A program made the position numbers and the translations under genes. 64,000 nt of DNA from NCBI RefSeq assembly GCF_000350485.1, contig NZ_AORV01000017.1, positions 1 to 64,000 of the forward strand. Reading direction: 5' to 3'. Positions 48,412 to 56,710 of this stretch are shown in pieces (the stretch's first letter is position 1; each line of letters opens with the position of its first letter). The notes below the pieces were generated by a model. That model was given only the letters and a program-made list of their open reading frames with translations. It did not search any database and was not told the origin of the DNA. This DNA is from Ruminiclostridium cellobioparum subsp. termitidis CT1112. GTDB taxonomy: Bacteria > Bacillota > Clostridia > Acetivibrionales > DSM-1351.

Positions 48412-49338
48412 TTACCAAATACCGCGTTCACCGAATTTCTTGGCAAGTGAGTTCGCCCCGATGAGGAAAATAACACAGACTACAGACTGAAACAGTCCCA
48501 CCGCAGTAGTTAAAGAGAATTGAAGGCCACGGATACCGTTAGTATATACGAAAGTTGAGATAACATTGGATACGTTGTCAACCAGAGCATTTCTTAAAGC
48601 ATATGGTCTATCAAACTCACTGCCCAGAATACGTCCCAGATTCATAATAAGCAGAACGATGATAGTAGGACGCAGGCCCGGCAGTGTTACATACCACATT
48701 TTTTTGAAGCGTCCCGCTCCGTCGATTGAAGCAGCCTCATACAGTTCGGGATTGATTCCCGTAAGTGCGGCCAGGTATATGATGGAGTTCCAGCCCACAC
48801 TTTGCCATACTCCCAGCAATATGTAAGTCGCTACCCAATACTTCGGATCATTGAGGAAGGGAATGGATTCAACCCCCAGATGATTCAGCATGATATTCAG
48901 AAGACCCGTACTTGGTGCAAATAACTGCAATGCCATACCCGAGATGATGATCCATGAAAGAAAGTGAGGCATGTATGCAACAGTTTGGGTAACCCGTTTG
49001 AACTTTGCAAAGGTCAGCTCGTTGAGCAGCAATGCCAGTATAATGGGAGCCGGAAATCCAATCACCAGATCCAGCAGGTTGAGTAAAATCGTATTGCGCA
49101 ATGCAAAAATGAAGTCCCTGTTTGCAAAGGCCTTTATAAAGTACTCGAAACCATGGTTGCCCGCCCAGGGCATTTCCCAGGGACTCTGCACTATACTGTA
49201 TTTCTTGAATGCTATCTGGATGTAAGTCATCGGTACATAACGGAACACAAGAAAATATACGATAGGCACGACAAGCAGAAGATATAGTGTCCAGTAACGT
49301 TTTAAATAGTTTTTGAGTTTTTGTGTATTTCCAGACAA
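48412..49338 (-). CDS. Sugar ABC transporter permease (LplB family)
   Basis: This 308-aa permease starts with TTG 49338 behind AAGGGGTG. It has LYLLLVVPIVYFLVFRYVPM (about 18-37), an EAA loop ELYEAASIDGAGRFKKMWYV and the end motif GANSLAKKFGERGIW, characteristic of LplB-type subunits. It is the first gene of the second ATPase-less importer. Its upstream region holds the second copy of the 42-bp regulatory block. Confidence 0.94.
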   Translation of the reverse strand: MSGNTQKLKNYLKRYWTLYLLLVVPIVYFLVFRYVPMTYIQIAFKKYSIVQSPWEMPWAGNHGFEYFIKAFANRDFIFALRNTILLNLLDLVIGFPAPIILALLLNELTFAKFKRVTQTVAYMPHFLSWIIISGMALQLFAPSTGLLNIMLNHLGVESIPFLNDPKYWVATYILLGVWQSVGWNSIIYLAALTGINPELYEAASIDGAGRFKKMWYVTLPGLRPTIIVLLIMNLGRILGSEFDRPYALRNALVDNVSNVISTFVYTNGIRGLQFSLTTAVGLFQSVVCVIFLIGANSLAKKFGERGIW

Positions 49339-49640
49339 AGGTGCACCCCTTTTCTTTATTTTTTAATTAACAGAGAGTGGAAACTTGTACTCCCGGAGGC
49401 CGGTTGTACAAATAAGCTTCATAAAATAATACATAAAAATATTGCATAAAATTTCTTCTATTTTCCTGCTGCAAGATAGCAATAATAATCATAAACCTGA
49501 GCATCTTTTGCAAATTTATGGTTTTGCCCCTGCGCAATTGCACATATCAGCACAAAACTTTCTTCAAGCGATTTAACACCCCCAGAGATAGCTTACAATT
49601 AGTCACCTATATTCAGATAATAACAATTTCGTGTAATAAA

Positions 49641-49689
49641 TAATATGCTTATATTGTCATTTGACTTGCAAAAGTTGCTATGTTGTTAT
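49641..49689 (+). promoter_or_regulatory. Repeated 42-bp promoter block, copy B
   Basis: This copy matches 44648-44689 at 37 of 42 positions. It keeps TTGACT (49661-49666), a 17-nt spacer and a weaker -10 TGTTAT (49684-49689), and the spacer again holds an inverted repeat GCAA-AAG-TTGC. It points away from the importer, about 390 bp upstream of the GntR/LacI gene, so it could serve as an operator for the divergent importer or drive a short transcript. Confidence 0.65.
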
Positions 49690-49695
49690 ATTGAT

Positions 49696-49821
49696 AATTT
49701 TTGAAGATGTTTTGGCTTTTATTTGACAGCCCTTTTCATATTTAATAAGTTTTTAATACAAAATCATAAGCGTGTTCGTTTCTATTCTCAAACCCGTACC
49801 ACAATATGGCACAGGTTTTTT
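49696..49821 (+). ncRNA. Candidate small RNA of about 125 nt
   Basis: A transcript from promoter copy B would begin near 49696. At 49790-49800 AAACCCGTACC pairs with GGCACAGGTTT (49808-49818) with two mismatches and a 7-nt loop, followed by a T-run ending at 49821. Promoter plus terminator with no open frame between them suggests a small RNA, but nothing else supports it; the hairpin is imperfect. Confidence 0.3.
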
Positions 49822-49966
49822 AAAACAATTCACATTTTGCCATATTATTTTTACTTGTCAATACAACTATTTGTAAATCAAATATCCTATAATTTGCGGT
49901 CATTGGCCATTTTAACTGGCATCCCTCTCCGACATTCTCTTTACTTGCACTTCAACAAAACTATTA

Positions 49967-50020
49967 GTTGTAATTACAACAATATAGTACTTGTATTTAT
50001 AATAAATGATACTTTATAAT
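49967..50020 (+). promoter_or_regulatory. Promoter and palindrome upstream of GntR/LacI gene
   Basis: GTTGTAATTACAAC (49967-49980) is a perfect 14-bp palindrome of the TTGTAN2TACAA type, the symmetry expected for AraR-like repressors. It lies 10 nt before TTGTAT (49991-49996), which with an 18-nt spacer and TATAAT (50015-50020) forms the likely promoter of the regulator at 50082. Autoregulation is inferred. Confidence 0.6.
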
Positions 50021-50081
50021 AGAAATATTAAATTAACTTGTTGTGCTATTTGAAAATTACAGGAATAAAAGGGAGGAACCT

Positions 50082-51176
50082 ATGATTTACACCCCCAAGT
50101 ATATGGAAATTGTTGAGTGGACAGTTGAACAGATTTCCACCGAAGCATTCAAGCCAAATGATAAATTTCTGTCCGAGACCGAGCTTGGAGAAAAGTTCGG
50201 CTTTTCCCGTCAAACCGTGCGCCGGGCACTGGAGGTATTGGAGCAGCGTGGTTATATCTCCCGGATCCAGGGCAGCGGTACCTACGTCTCCTCCCGCAAA
50301 CCTAACCCGCCTTCCCTTGATAGGGAACGTACCATGACGGTTGGCATAATTTCTACATATCTGGACAATTATATTTTTCCAAGTATCGTGCGCGGCATAG
50401 AAGGTGTTCTCTCCTCCTGCGGCTATGCCGTCCAGTTGGCATCTACCAACAACTCTGTGGAAACCGAGGCCAGGGCTCTGCAGCTTATGGCTGAAAGGCG
50501 TGTTGACGGCCTGATCATCGTTCCCACAAGGAGTGCCTTGCCCTGTGCAAATCTTGATTTGTACAATTCTCTAATACAAGCGGGAACGCCTATGGTTTTT
50601 ATTGATTCGTTCTACTCCGAGCTGTCCATTCCATATGTAAGCCTGGATGATGTTATGGCGGGATATTCAGCGGCAAAGCACCTTATAAGTATGGGGCACC
50701 GCAATATTTCGGGCATATTCTCACACATCAACAGGCAGGGGCACCTGCGCTACCTGGGCTATGTCAGGGCACTGAAGGAGCATGGCATTCCGATCCGGGA
50801 GGACCGGATTTTCTGGTATTCAAAGGAGAGTGTACAGCAGCTGCTGCACGGGAGCCGATTTCTGGATCAGCTGGCCGGGTGCACCGCAGCTCTGTGTTTT
50901 AACGACCATATGGCCTTAAGGCTTATTGACTATCTGCGTCAAAACGGCAGAAATATCCCCGAAGATCTCTCTGTGGTGGGAATCGATAATTCGGAGCCGG
51001 CCAAGATCGCCTCACTCACCAGCATTAACCATCCTTCGGAGGAATTGGGCCAGGCTGCCGCAAAACTTCTATTGTCTTTAATTAACGGATCGGAGGGAAA
51101 GAACGTCCTGTTCTCGCCGCAGCTGCAAATACGCGGTTCCGTCCGGCAATTGGAGAAAGAAAATGTGACTGAATAA
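50082..51176 (+). CDS. GntR-LacI fusion regulator (AraR-like)
   Basis: This 364-aa repressor joins a GntR winged helix-turn-helix (about residues 5-75: SETELGEKFGFSRQTVRRALEVL and IQGSGTYVSS, shortened) to a LacI/GalR-type sugar-binding domain (MTVGIISTYLDNYIFPSIVRG, about 84-104, and LSVVGIDNSEPAKIASLTSI near the end). This fusion is characteristic of AraR, the arabinose repressor of Firmicutes. Start 50082 follows GGGAGGA. The next gene is a GH2 enzyme 99 nt downstream on the same strand, its probable target. Confidence 0.92.
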   Translation: MIYTPKYMEIVEWTVEQISTEAFKPNDKFLSETELGEKFGFSRQTVRRALEVLEQRGYISRIQGSGTYVSSRKPNPPSLDRERTMTVGIISTYLDNYIFPSIVRGIEGVLSSCGYAVQLASTNNSVETEARALQLMAERRVDGLIIVPTRSALPCANLDLYNSLIQAGTPMVFIDSFYSELSIPYVSLDDVMAGYSAAKHLISMGHRNISGIFSHINRQGHLRYLGYVRALKEHGIPIREDRIFWYSKESVQQLLHGSRFLDQLAGCTAALCFNDHMALRLIDYLRQNGRNIPEDLSVVGIDNSEPAKIASLTSINHPSEELGQAAAKLLLSLINGSEGKNVLFSPQLQIRGSVRQLEKENVTE

Positions 51177-51275
51177 CATTGTTCGCCTTATAGCGGATGA
51201 GGGAGTGAAAGGATTTCATTACATTTTGTAGCCGCAATGCGGCTCAAAGCCATAATATGGCTCATGGAGGTTAAC

Positions 51276-54200
51276 ATGAAATTATTTAATGATGGCTGGA
51301 TGTTTGCCAAAGGCCAGCCCAAAAACTTCATACCCGTGGAAATACCCCACGATTGGTTGATTTATGATGTAAACAATTTGTATGAAAACGGTCTGGGCTG
51401 GTACAGGCGTGAATTCGACACCAGCTTTCTCCAGGACGGGCAGAGACTGTTCCTCCGTTTTGACGGTGTCTATATGGACATCACGCTGTTTGTAAACGAC
51501 CGGCAGGTGGGGGAATGGAAGTACGGCTATACCGCCTTTGAATACGATATAACCGATTTCTTACGTTCAGAAGGAAATAATACAATTCTGCTGAAGGTGG
51601 ACTATAAGTCCCCCAATTCCCGTTGGTACACAGGTGCCGGCATATACAGGGATGTGTTTTTAAAGGTTAAAAATGCCAGCCATTTTGTTTCGGACGGTAT
51701 ATATATTACTACCGGCAAACGGGATAACCAATGGTTTTTCGAGGCTGATGCCGAGGTGGAAACCTGCGGCAGGCCATATGAGGTCAGGCACACTTTGCTG
51801 GATGCAGGAGACGATATCCTGCCATGGGACATTGATAATCCGCAGCTGTATACCTTGCGCTCCGAATTACTGGTGGACGGCGTTATCACCGATGTGGAGC
51901 ATACCCGTTTCGGCTTCCGCACCATTGACTATACAAGCGATAAGGGCTTTTTCCTCAACGGGAGGCCTGTTAAGTTTAAAGGTGTATGCCTGCATCACGA
52001 TCTGGGTTCGCTGGGATCGGCGGTGCACCCGGATGCCATACGCAGGCAGCTGACTCTGCTTCGCAGCATGGGTGTGAATGCGCTGCGTACCGCGCACAAT
52101 CCTCCTGCCAAAGTATTTATGGATATTGCCGATGAAATGGGCTTTCTGGTCATGTCGGAAATTCTGGACATGTGGAAACAACCCAAGAATACCTATGATT
52201 ATGCAAGGTTCTTTGATGGCTGGATTGAAAAAGATGTGGCATCCTGGATACGCCGGGACAGAAATCATCCTTCGATCATCCTGTGGAGCATCGGCAATGA
52301 GATTCACGATACCCATCTGGATGCCCGGGCCGGAGCCGAAACCATGAACCGCCTGATTGAGCTTGTAAGGAAGCACGACCACAAGGGGCATGCGCCTGTG
52401 ACTCTTTGCTCCAATTATATGCCCTGGGAGAATACCCAGAAATGCGCCGATATAATTAAACTCATCGGTTACAACTACGGTGAGACGCTTTATGATAATC
52501 ATCACACACAACATCCCGATTGGATCATCTATGGCAGCGAAACCTGCTCCACCGTGCAAAGCCGTGGAGTTTATCACTTCCCGCTCAACAAGTCCATTTT
52601 AGCCGACGATGACCTGCAGTGTTCGGCTCTGGGCAACAGTTCAACCAGTTGGGGAGCCAGAAGCGTTGAAGCCTGTGTAAAATTTGACCTGGATACGCCG
52701 TATTCACTGGGGCATTTCGTATGGGTAGGACAGGACCATCTCGGCGAGCCCACTCCATATCACACAAAGAACTCTTACCTTGGACACATTGACACGGCAG
52801 GTTTCCCCAAAGATTCCTATTATTTGTTCCAGGCAGCCTGGACCGACTATAGGAAAGCGCCCATGGTACATCTCCTCCCCTATTGGGATTTTTCACCGGG
52901 GCAAATCATAGATGTACAGGTTTACTCAAATGCACCGGAGATCGAGCTGTTTTTCAACAATGCAAGTCTGGGTGCGGTAACCCTCAAAGACCGTTTTTCA
53001 GCCAGCTGGCAAATGGCTTACCAGCCCGGAACCTTGCGGGCGGTGGCCTATGATGAACAGGGCAATGTAATTGCAGAAGAGTGCAGAAGCTCCTTTGGTG
53101 ACGCGGAAAGTCTTCAAATCCAGCGTGAAAGGTTTGGAGAGCTTGAATTTATAACCATTACGGCTGCAGACAGGAACGGTAACTGTGTGGAGAATGCCAA
53201 CTGCAGGGTCCGCATCTCGGTAAAGGGAGGGGAACTTCTGACCCTGGACAACGGCGACTCCACAGATTACGACCAATACCGCACGGACAGCAGGCGGTTG
53301 TTTAACGGTAGGCTTCTAGCTGTCGTGAAGTGTGAAAATGACGACCCGCCTCACATATCTGCGGCAATGAATGACAATGATATTCCCATACGGAAAATCG
53401 AACTGTCGGTACATGACTACACTGTTACCGCACGGATTTTCCCTGAGAATGCAACATACGGCGACCTGTACTGGCGGTTGACCGATGTGGGTGGTATAGA
53501 CAGTCCTCTGGCCACCCTCAAGGCTGCCGGGGACGGCAAAAGCGCAACAGTAATTCCAAAGGGCGACGGCAGGGTCTATGTACGCTGCGCTGCCAGAAAC
53601 GGGCGCGGACATGTGACAATAATATCACAGCAGGTGATCAATATTACAGGTATGGGTAAAGCGTTCCTGGATCCTTACGGCTTTGTGTCGGCAGGGCTAT
53701 GCAACTGCAGCAATGCCGAACTCACCAACGGCAACGAGCGTGGTATTGCAACCCTGCGCAGCGGTGAAAGTCACGTGGGCTTCAAAGATGTGGACTTTGG
53801 AGATTACGGCTCGGATGAAATCACCTTGCCGTTATTTCCTCTTGGAAAAGAGCCGTTTACTTTCGAAATTTGGGAAGGGATGCCTTCCGAAGGCGGTGAA
53901 TTGCTTTATACGGCAGCCTACGACAAGGGTTCTGTCTGGAACACCTACCAGGAAGTGACTTATAAGCTTCCCAGGCGTTTGCGAGGCGTAACCACCCTGT
54001 GTTTGGTATTCAGGGAAAAGGTCCATATCAAGGGCTTTTCCTTTAAAAAGTACATAAAAGCTTTTCAAAAACTTTCTGCCGCGGAATACGATACTATTTA
54101 CGGGGATTCTTTCAGGGTCAATGCCGGTACGGTTGAGAATATCGGAAACAATGTTTCCATCATATATGAAAATATGGACTTTGGTGATACCGGCGCAAGC

Positions 54201-54425
54201 AGTGTCGCCCTGAGCTGGAGATCGGAATTACCAAGCAATTCCATTCAAATTGTATTTACCGGTGAAGAAGAAAAATTTCAAAAAGTGATATTTGCGGATG
54301 GTTCCGAGGATTACACAAGCGCAGTATTTCCACTGGGAGATACGGTTACCGGTAAAAAGACGGTATCCCTGATTTTCCTTCCCGGCAACAGCATCGACCT
54401 TGCCTGGCTGCAGTTCCACAGGTAG
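51276..54425 (+). CDS. GH2 beta-galactosidase-like enzyme with C-terminal extensions
   Basis: This 1049-aa enzyme has the GH2 sugar-binding, Ig-like and barrel domains. The acid/base Glu342 (WSIGNEIHD) and the nucleophile Glu422 (YGSETCS) are present. After the barrel, about 600 residues contain a DUF4982-like beta domain and further beta-sandwich modules (for example FGDYGSDEITLPLFPLG and ENMDFGDTGASSVALSW, which resemble each other). No signal peptide. GGAGGTTAAC precedes ATG 51276. Specificity could be beta-galactosidase, alpha-L-arabinopyranosidase or beta-glucuronidase; the AraR-like regulator upstream hints at arabinose-containing substrates. Confidence 0.88.
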   Translation: MKLFNDGWMFAKGQPKNFIPVEIPHDWLIYDVNNLYENGLGWYRREFDTSFLQDGQRLFLRFDGVYMDITLFVNDRQVGEWKYGYTAFEYDITDFLRSEGNNTILLKVDYKSPNSRWYTGAGIYRDVFLKVKNASHFVSDGIYITTGKRDNQWFFEADAEVETCGRPYEVRHTLLDAGDDILPWDIDNPQLYTLRSELLVDGVITDVEHTRFGFRTIDYTSDKGFFLNGRPVKFKGVCLHHDLGSLGSAVHPDAIRRQLTLLRSMGVNALRTAHNPPAKVFMDIADEMGFLVMSEILDMWKQPKNTYDYARFFDGWIEKDVASWIRRDRNHPSIILWSIGNEIHDTHLDARAGAETMNRLIELVRKHDHKGHAPVTLCSNYMPWENTQKCADIIKLIGYNYGETLYDNHHTQHPDWIIYGSETCSTVQSRGVYHFPLNKSILADDDLQCSALGNSSTSWGARSVEACVKFDLDTPYSLGHFVWVGQDHLGEPTPYHTKNSYLGHIDTAGFPKDSYYLFQAAWTDYRKAPMVHLLPYWDFSPGQIIDVQVYSNAPEIELFFNNASLGAVTLKDRFSASWQMAYQPGTLRAVAYDEQGNVIAEECRSSFGDAESLQIQRERFGELEFITITAADRNGNCVENANCRVRISVKGGELLTLDNGDSTDYDQYRTDSRRLFNGRLLAVVKCENDDPPHISAAMNDNDIPIRKIELSVHDYTVTARIFPENATYGDLYWRLTDVGGIDSPLATLKAAGDGKSATVIPKGDGRVYVRCAARNGRGHVTIISQQVINITGMGKAFLDPYGFVSAGLCNCSNAELTNGNERGIATLRSGESHVGFKDVDFGDYGSDEITLPLFPLGKEPFTFEIWEGMPSEGGELLYTAAYDKGSVWNTYQEVTYKLPRRLRGVTTLCLVFREKVHIKGFSFKKYIKAFQKLSAAEYDTIYGDSFRVNAGTVENIGNNVSIIYENMDFGDTGASSVALSWRSELPSNSIQIVFTGEEEKFQKVIFADGSEDYTSAVFPLGDTVTGKKTVSLIFLPGNSIDLAWLQFHR

Positions 54426-54442
54426 GCTGAATTCTAAAGCAC

Positions 54443-54512
54443 CCTGATTATCAGGCTTTTAACAGCAGTATTCCCGGAGGGCAACTAAACAAACCCGCCG
54501 GGAATACTTTTC
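54443..54512. terminator. Terminators between the GH2 and RbsD genes
   Basis: A small hairpin CCTGA-TTA-TCAGG (54443-54455) is followed by CTTTT. A larger one has AGTATTCCCGG (54467-54477) pairing with CCGGGAATACT (54498-54508), extended by GGG/CCC inside, followed by TTTTC on the + strand. The second can serve the minus-strand rbsD-like gene ending at 54547. Confidence 0.8.
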
Positions 54513-54546
54513 AAAAGCGTATGTGTTATAAACAAAGTTTATCTAT

Positions 54547-54960
54547 TTATGCAACGCCCACAGTGATCAGTATATTGGCAAACACCCTCTTTTCACCTGT
54601 TGAAACTGCTATTTTAACATTATCCTGTTTGCATGCTTCATAAAATTCATACCGGTCAAGCTTTCCCGGTACTACATCCCCGGTAAGGATACTCCTGAAC
54701 TCACCGAATATCTCCGGTTCCTCTCCCGACCCGGGAACCATTACCTCTGCGGCTTCAATGGCAAGAGTTTTATCAATGACCTCCAAAACCTGAGTCACAG
54801 TAGGAACACCATGTGTCAATCCAAGATATACCTTTTTGGTATTCCCTCCCGTGTTTGATTCCAAAGGATAGTTTCCGTCGGCTATCAAAATTTTATCCCC
54901 ATGCCCGCATGCTGCCAGAAGTCCTGCCAGCCCGGGATTTATACAAGCTGTTTTAAGCAT
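54547..54960 (-). CDS. RbsD/FucU family sugar mutarotase
   Basis: This 137-aa protein belongs to the RbsD/FucU family that interconverts anomers or ring forms of sugars before phosphorylation. Family motifs AACGHGDKILIADGNYPLES (about residues 17-36) and the C-terminal FANILITVGVA are present. GGAGCGG precedes the ATG. It is the last gene of the unit after a SIS isomerase and a ribokinase-like kinase, which fits a role before the kinase. Whether ribose, fucose or another sugar is handled cannot be told. Confidence 0.9.
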   Translation of the reverse strand: MLKTACINPGLAGLLAACGHGDKILIADGNYPLESNTGGNTKKVYLGLTHGVPTVTQVLEVIDKTLAIEAAEVMVPGSGEEPEIFGEFRSILTGDVVPGKLDRYEFYEACKQDNVKIAVSTGEKRVFANILITVGVA

Positions 54961-54971
54961 AGTCCGCTCCT

Positions 54972-55589
54972 TTATTTGTCCTTTTCATCTTCTCTCAGCT
55001 GTCCCAGAGTTCCTCCCGGATGCCACTTAACGTACTGCTGGGGCGTAATATTTTTTTCACACTGCAGCAGCAGGCTCAATATCTGAAGCACGAACACTTC
55101 TGCCAGTATTGACGCCCTGGGAGCCCTGTTCAGGGGATCGCCCTCATTTTCAACCCCCGCATACAGGAAGGCATCGGCATTTCTGACCAGCCAGGAGTCC
55201 CTTTTACCGGTAACCGCAATAATTTTTGCCCCATTGTTCTTCAGTGTCATCACAGTAGCTTTAAGCTCGGAGGTTTCACCGCTGTTTGATATTGCAATCA
55301 CGACGTCTCCCGGCCTTACCTGGCCCGAGGAACCGTGAACTGCTTCGGTACCGTGGAGCTCATAAGCAGGAGTGCCGGTAGACGACAGCAGGGAGGCTAC
55401 ATAGCCCGCCACATGCCCCGGCTTTCCGATTCCCGTGATATGTACCCTGCTCCCATGCTCTTCGGCATCCATTATGAGCTCCATGGCCTTTTTATAAACC
55501 TCAAGGCTTATATCCTTCTTTAAGGCTTCTATCTCACTTATGGAAATGTCAACAAAATTTTTTAATACGTCATCCAATGTCTGATCCAT
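54972..55589 (-). CDS. SIS-domain sugar phosphate isomerase (KdsD/GutQ-like)
   Basis: This 205-aa protein is a single SIS domain: GIGKPGHVAGYVASLLSSTG (about residues 54-73), VVIAISNSGETSELKA and the C-terminal KWHPGGTLGQL, which matches the HPGG-LG end of arabinose-5-phosphate isomerases. The CBS domains found in KdsD are absent. Start ATG 55589 is preferred because GGGGG lies seven nucleotides upstream; a GTG two codons earlier overlaps the kinase stop. It likely interconverts keto- and aldo-pentose or hexose phosphates. Confidence 0.88.
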   Translation of the reverse strand: MDQTLDDVLKNFVDISISEIEALKKDISLEVYKKAMELIMDAEEHGSRVHITGIGKPGHVAGYVASLLSSTGTPAYELHGTEAVHGSSGQVRPGDVVIAISNSGETSELKATVMTLKNNGAKIIAVTGKRDSWLVRNADAFLYAGVENEGDPLNRAPRASILAEVFVLQILSLLLQCEKNITPQQYVKWHPGGTLGQLREDEKDK

Positions 55590-55591
55590 AA

Positions 55592-56575
55592 TCACACCCC
55601 CCGTTTTCCAATGTAATTATCCTTTTTCATTAAATCCCTTACCTCCTGAATAACCGGCAGAGAGGTTATTGCCCCCATTCTCGAAACCGTAATGGTGGCA
55701 GTATAGTTGGCAAAATCAAGGGCTTCTTCCATAGTCATGCCCATACACACCGCCGAACAGAATGCTCCCGTAAAGGAATCCCCCGCTGCCGTGGGATCAA
55801 CTACCTTTACAATGTCCACACAGGGTTTGACAATGAACATATCCCTGTTCATAAATGCCACACCATTGCTGCCAAGTGTTATTATCACATTTTTGACACC
55901 CTTGTTCAGCAGAACCTTGGCGGCCATTTCAACCTTGCTTATATCTATTCCGCCATCCCCGTCGGTAGTTTTAATTCCTGTCAAACCATACGCCTCATGC
56001 TCATTGGGCGAAATATATGTCAGTTTGGAGAGAAGGTCGTCGTCAAGAGGCTGATACGGAGCAGAGTTGAGCATTACCGGCACTCCTTTTTCATATGCGT
56101 AATCAATGACCTTTTTATTTACCTCCAATGGTATTTCCAATTGCAGGATTACCATATCATACCGTGAAATTTTATCCTTTAAGAATTCCACATCACTTAC
56201 AGTCAGTGACATATTGGCACCGGGTACGACTATTATCCTGTTTTTGGCTTTTTTGCCCGGCACCACTTCCAATACCACATTACTTACCGCCGATGAACAG
56301 GAGGGGTCTCTGATAACCCCTTCGGCGTTTATACCGGCACTTTCAACAGCTTTCAGAAGCTCATCCCCAAACATGTCCTGTCCCAGCTTGCCCACCATGG
56401 TCACATCCATGCCAAGCCTGGCGGCCTGAACAGCCTGGTTTGCACCTTTTCCCCCAGGTGCCGAAGCAAACGATAGTCCGTCATTTACCGTCTCACCCTC
56501 ACCGGGAACCTTTGAAGTACTGTATATCAAATCCATTACAAAGCTTCCCACTACCAGTATCCTGGGTATCTTCAT
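55592..56575 (-). CDS. PfkB family sugar kinase (ribokinase-like)
   Basis: This 327-aa kinase has the N-terminal GSFVMDLIYSTSKVPGEGETV and the PfkB signature 1 region APGGKGANQAVQAARLG (about residues 37-53), plus the C-terminal signature DPTAAGDSFTGAF (about 258-270) with the catalytic Asp. These are close to ribokinase. Clustering with RbsD and SIS genes suggests phosphorylation of a pentose or related sugar. The substrate is unproven. Confidence 0.92.
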   Translation of the reverse strand: MKIPRILVVGSFVMDLIYSTSKVPGEGETVNDGLSFASAPGGKGANQAVQAARLGMDVTMVGKLGQDMFGDELLKAVESAGINAEGVIRDPSCSSAVSNVVLEVVPGKKAKNRIIVVPGANMSLTVSDVEFLKDKISRYDMVILQLEIPLEVNKKVIDYAYEKGVPVMLNSAPYQPLDDDLLSKLTYISPNEHEAYGLTGIKTTDGDGGIDISKVEMAAKVLLNKGVKNVIITLGSNGVAFMNRDMFIVKPCVDIVKVVDPTAAGDSFTGAFCSAVCMGMTMEEALDFANYTATITVSRMGAITSLPVIQEVRDLMKKDNYIGKRGV

Positions 56576-56710
56576 ATAATTCCCCCCTGCCTTGCCTTAT
56601 AATTTTTTAGATATTGTGAATAAATTTATCCTAAAAAACCGGCCCAAAAGAATATTCCTTCAGGCGCTTAATTTAGGAGTATTTATGAATTTCATGTATT
56701 GCATCCGGTA

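Larger units (their letters stand above)
49339..50081. other. Long control region with no protein gene
   Basis: This 743-bp A+T-rich gap separates the importer from the GntR/LacI gene. From left: a TTGTAC/GTACAA inverted repeat (49385-49390 and 49406-49411) near the importer start; TTGC-rich sequence (GCAAGATAGCAA, about 49473); the 42-bp block copy B (49641-49682) with a candidate small-RNA unit; the palindrome GTTGTAATTACAAC (49967-49980) and the promoter of the regulator. A 98-codon frame at 49723-50019 was rejected. Confidence 0.5.

Noticed and set aside
49723-50019. 98-codon frame on the + strand in the long gap
   Set aside because: It starts with a TTG, has no ribosome site, crosses the candidate terminator and the AraR-like palindrome, and is rich in Phe, Ile and Asn as expected of A+T-rich noncoding sequence.
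51867-52577. 236-codon frame on the minus strand
   Set aside because: Antisense to the GH2 barrel with both catalytic residues; no ribosome site.
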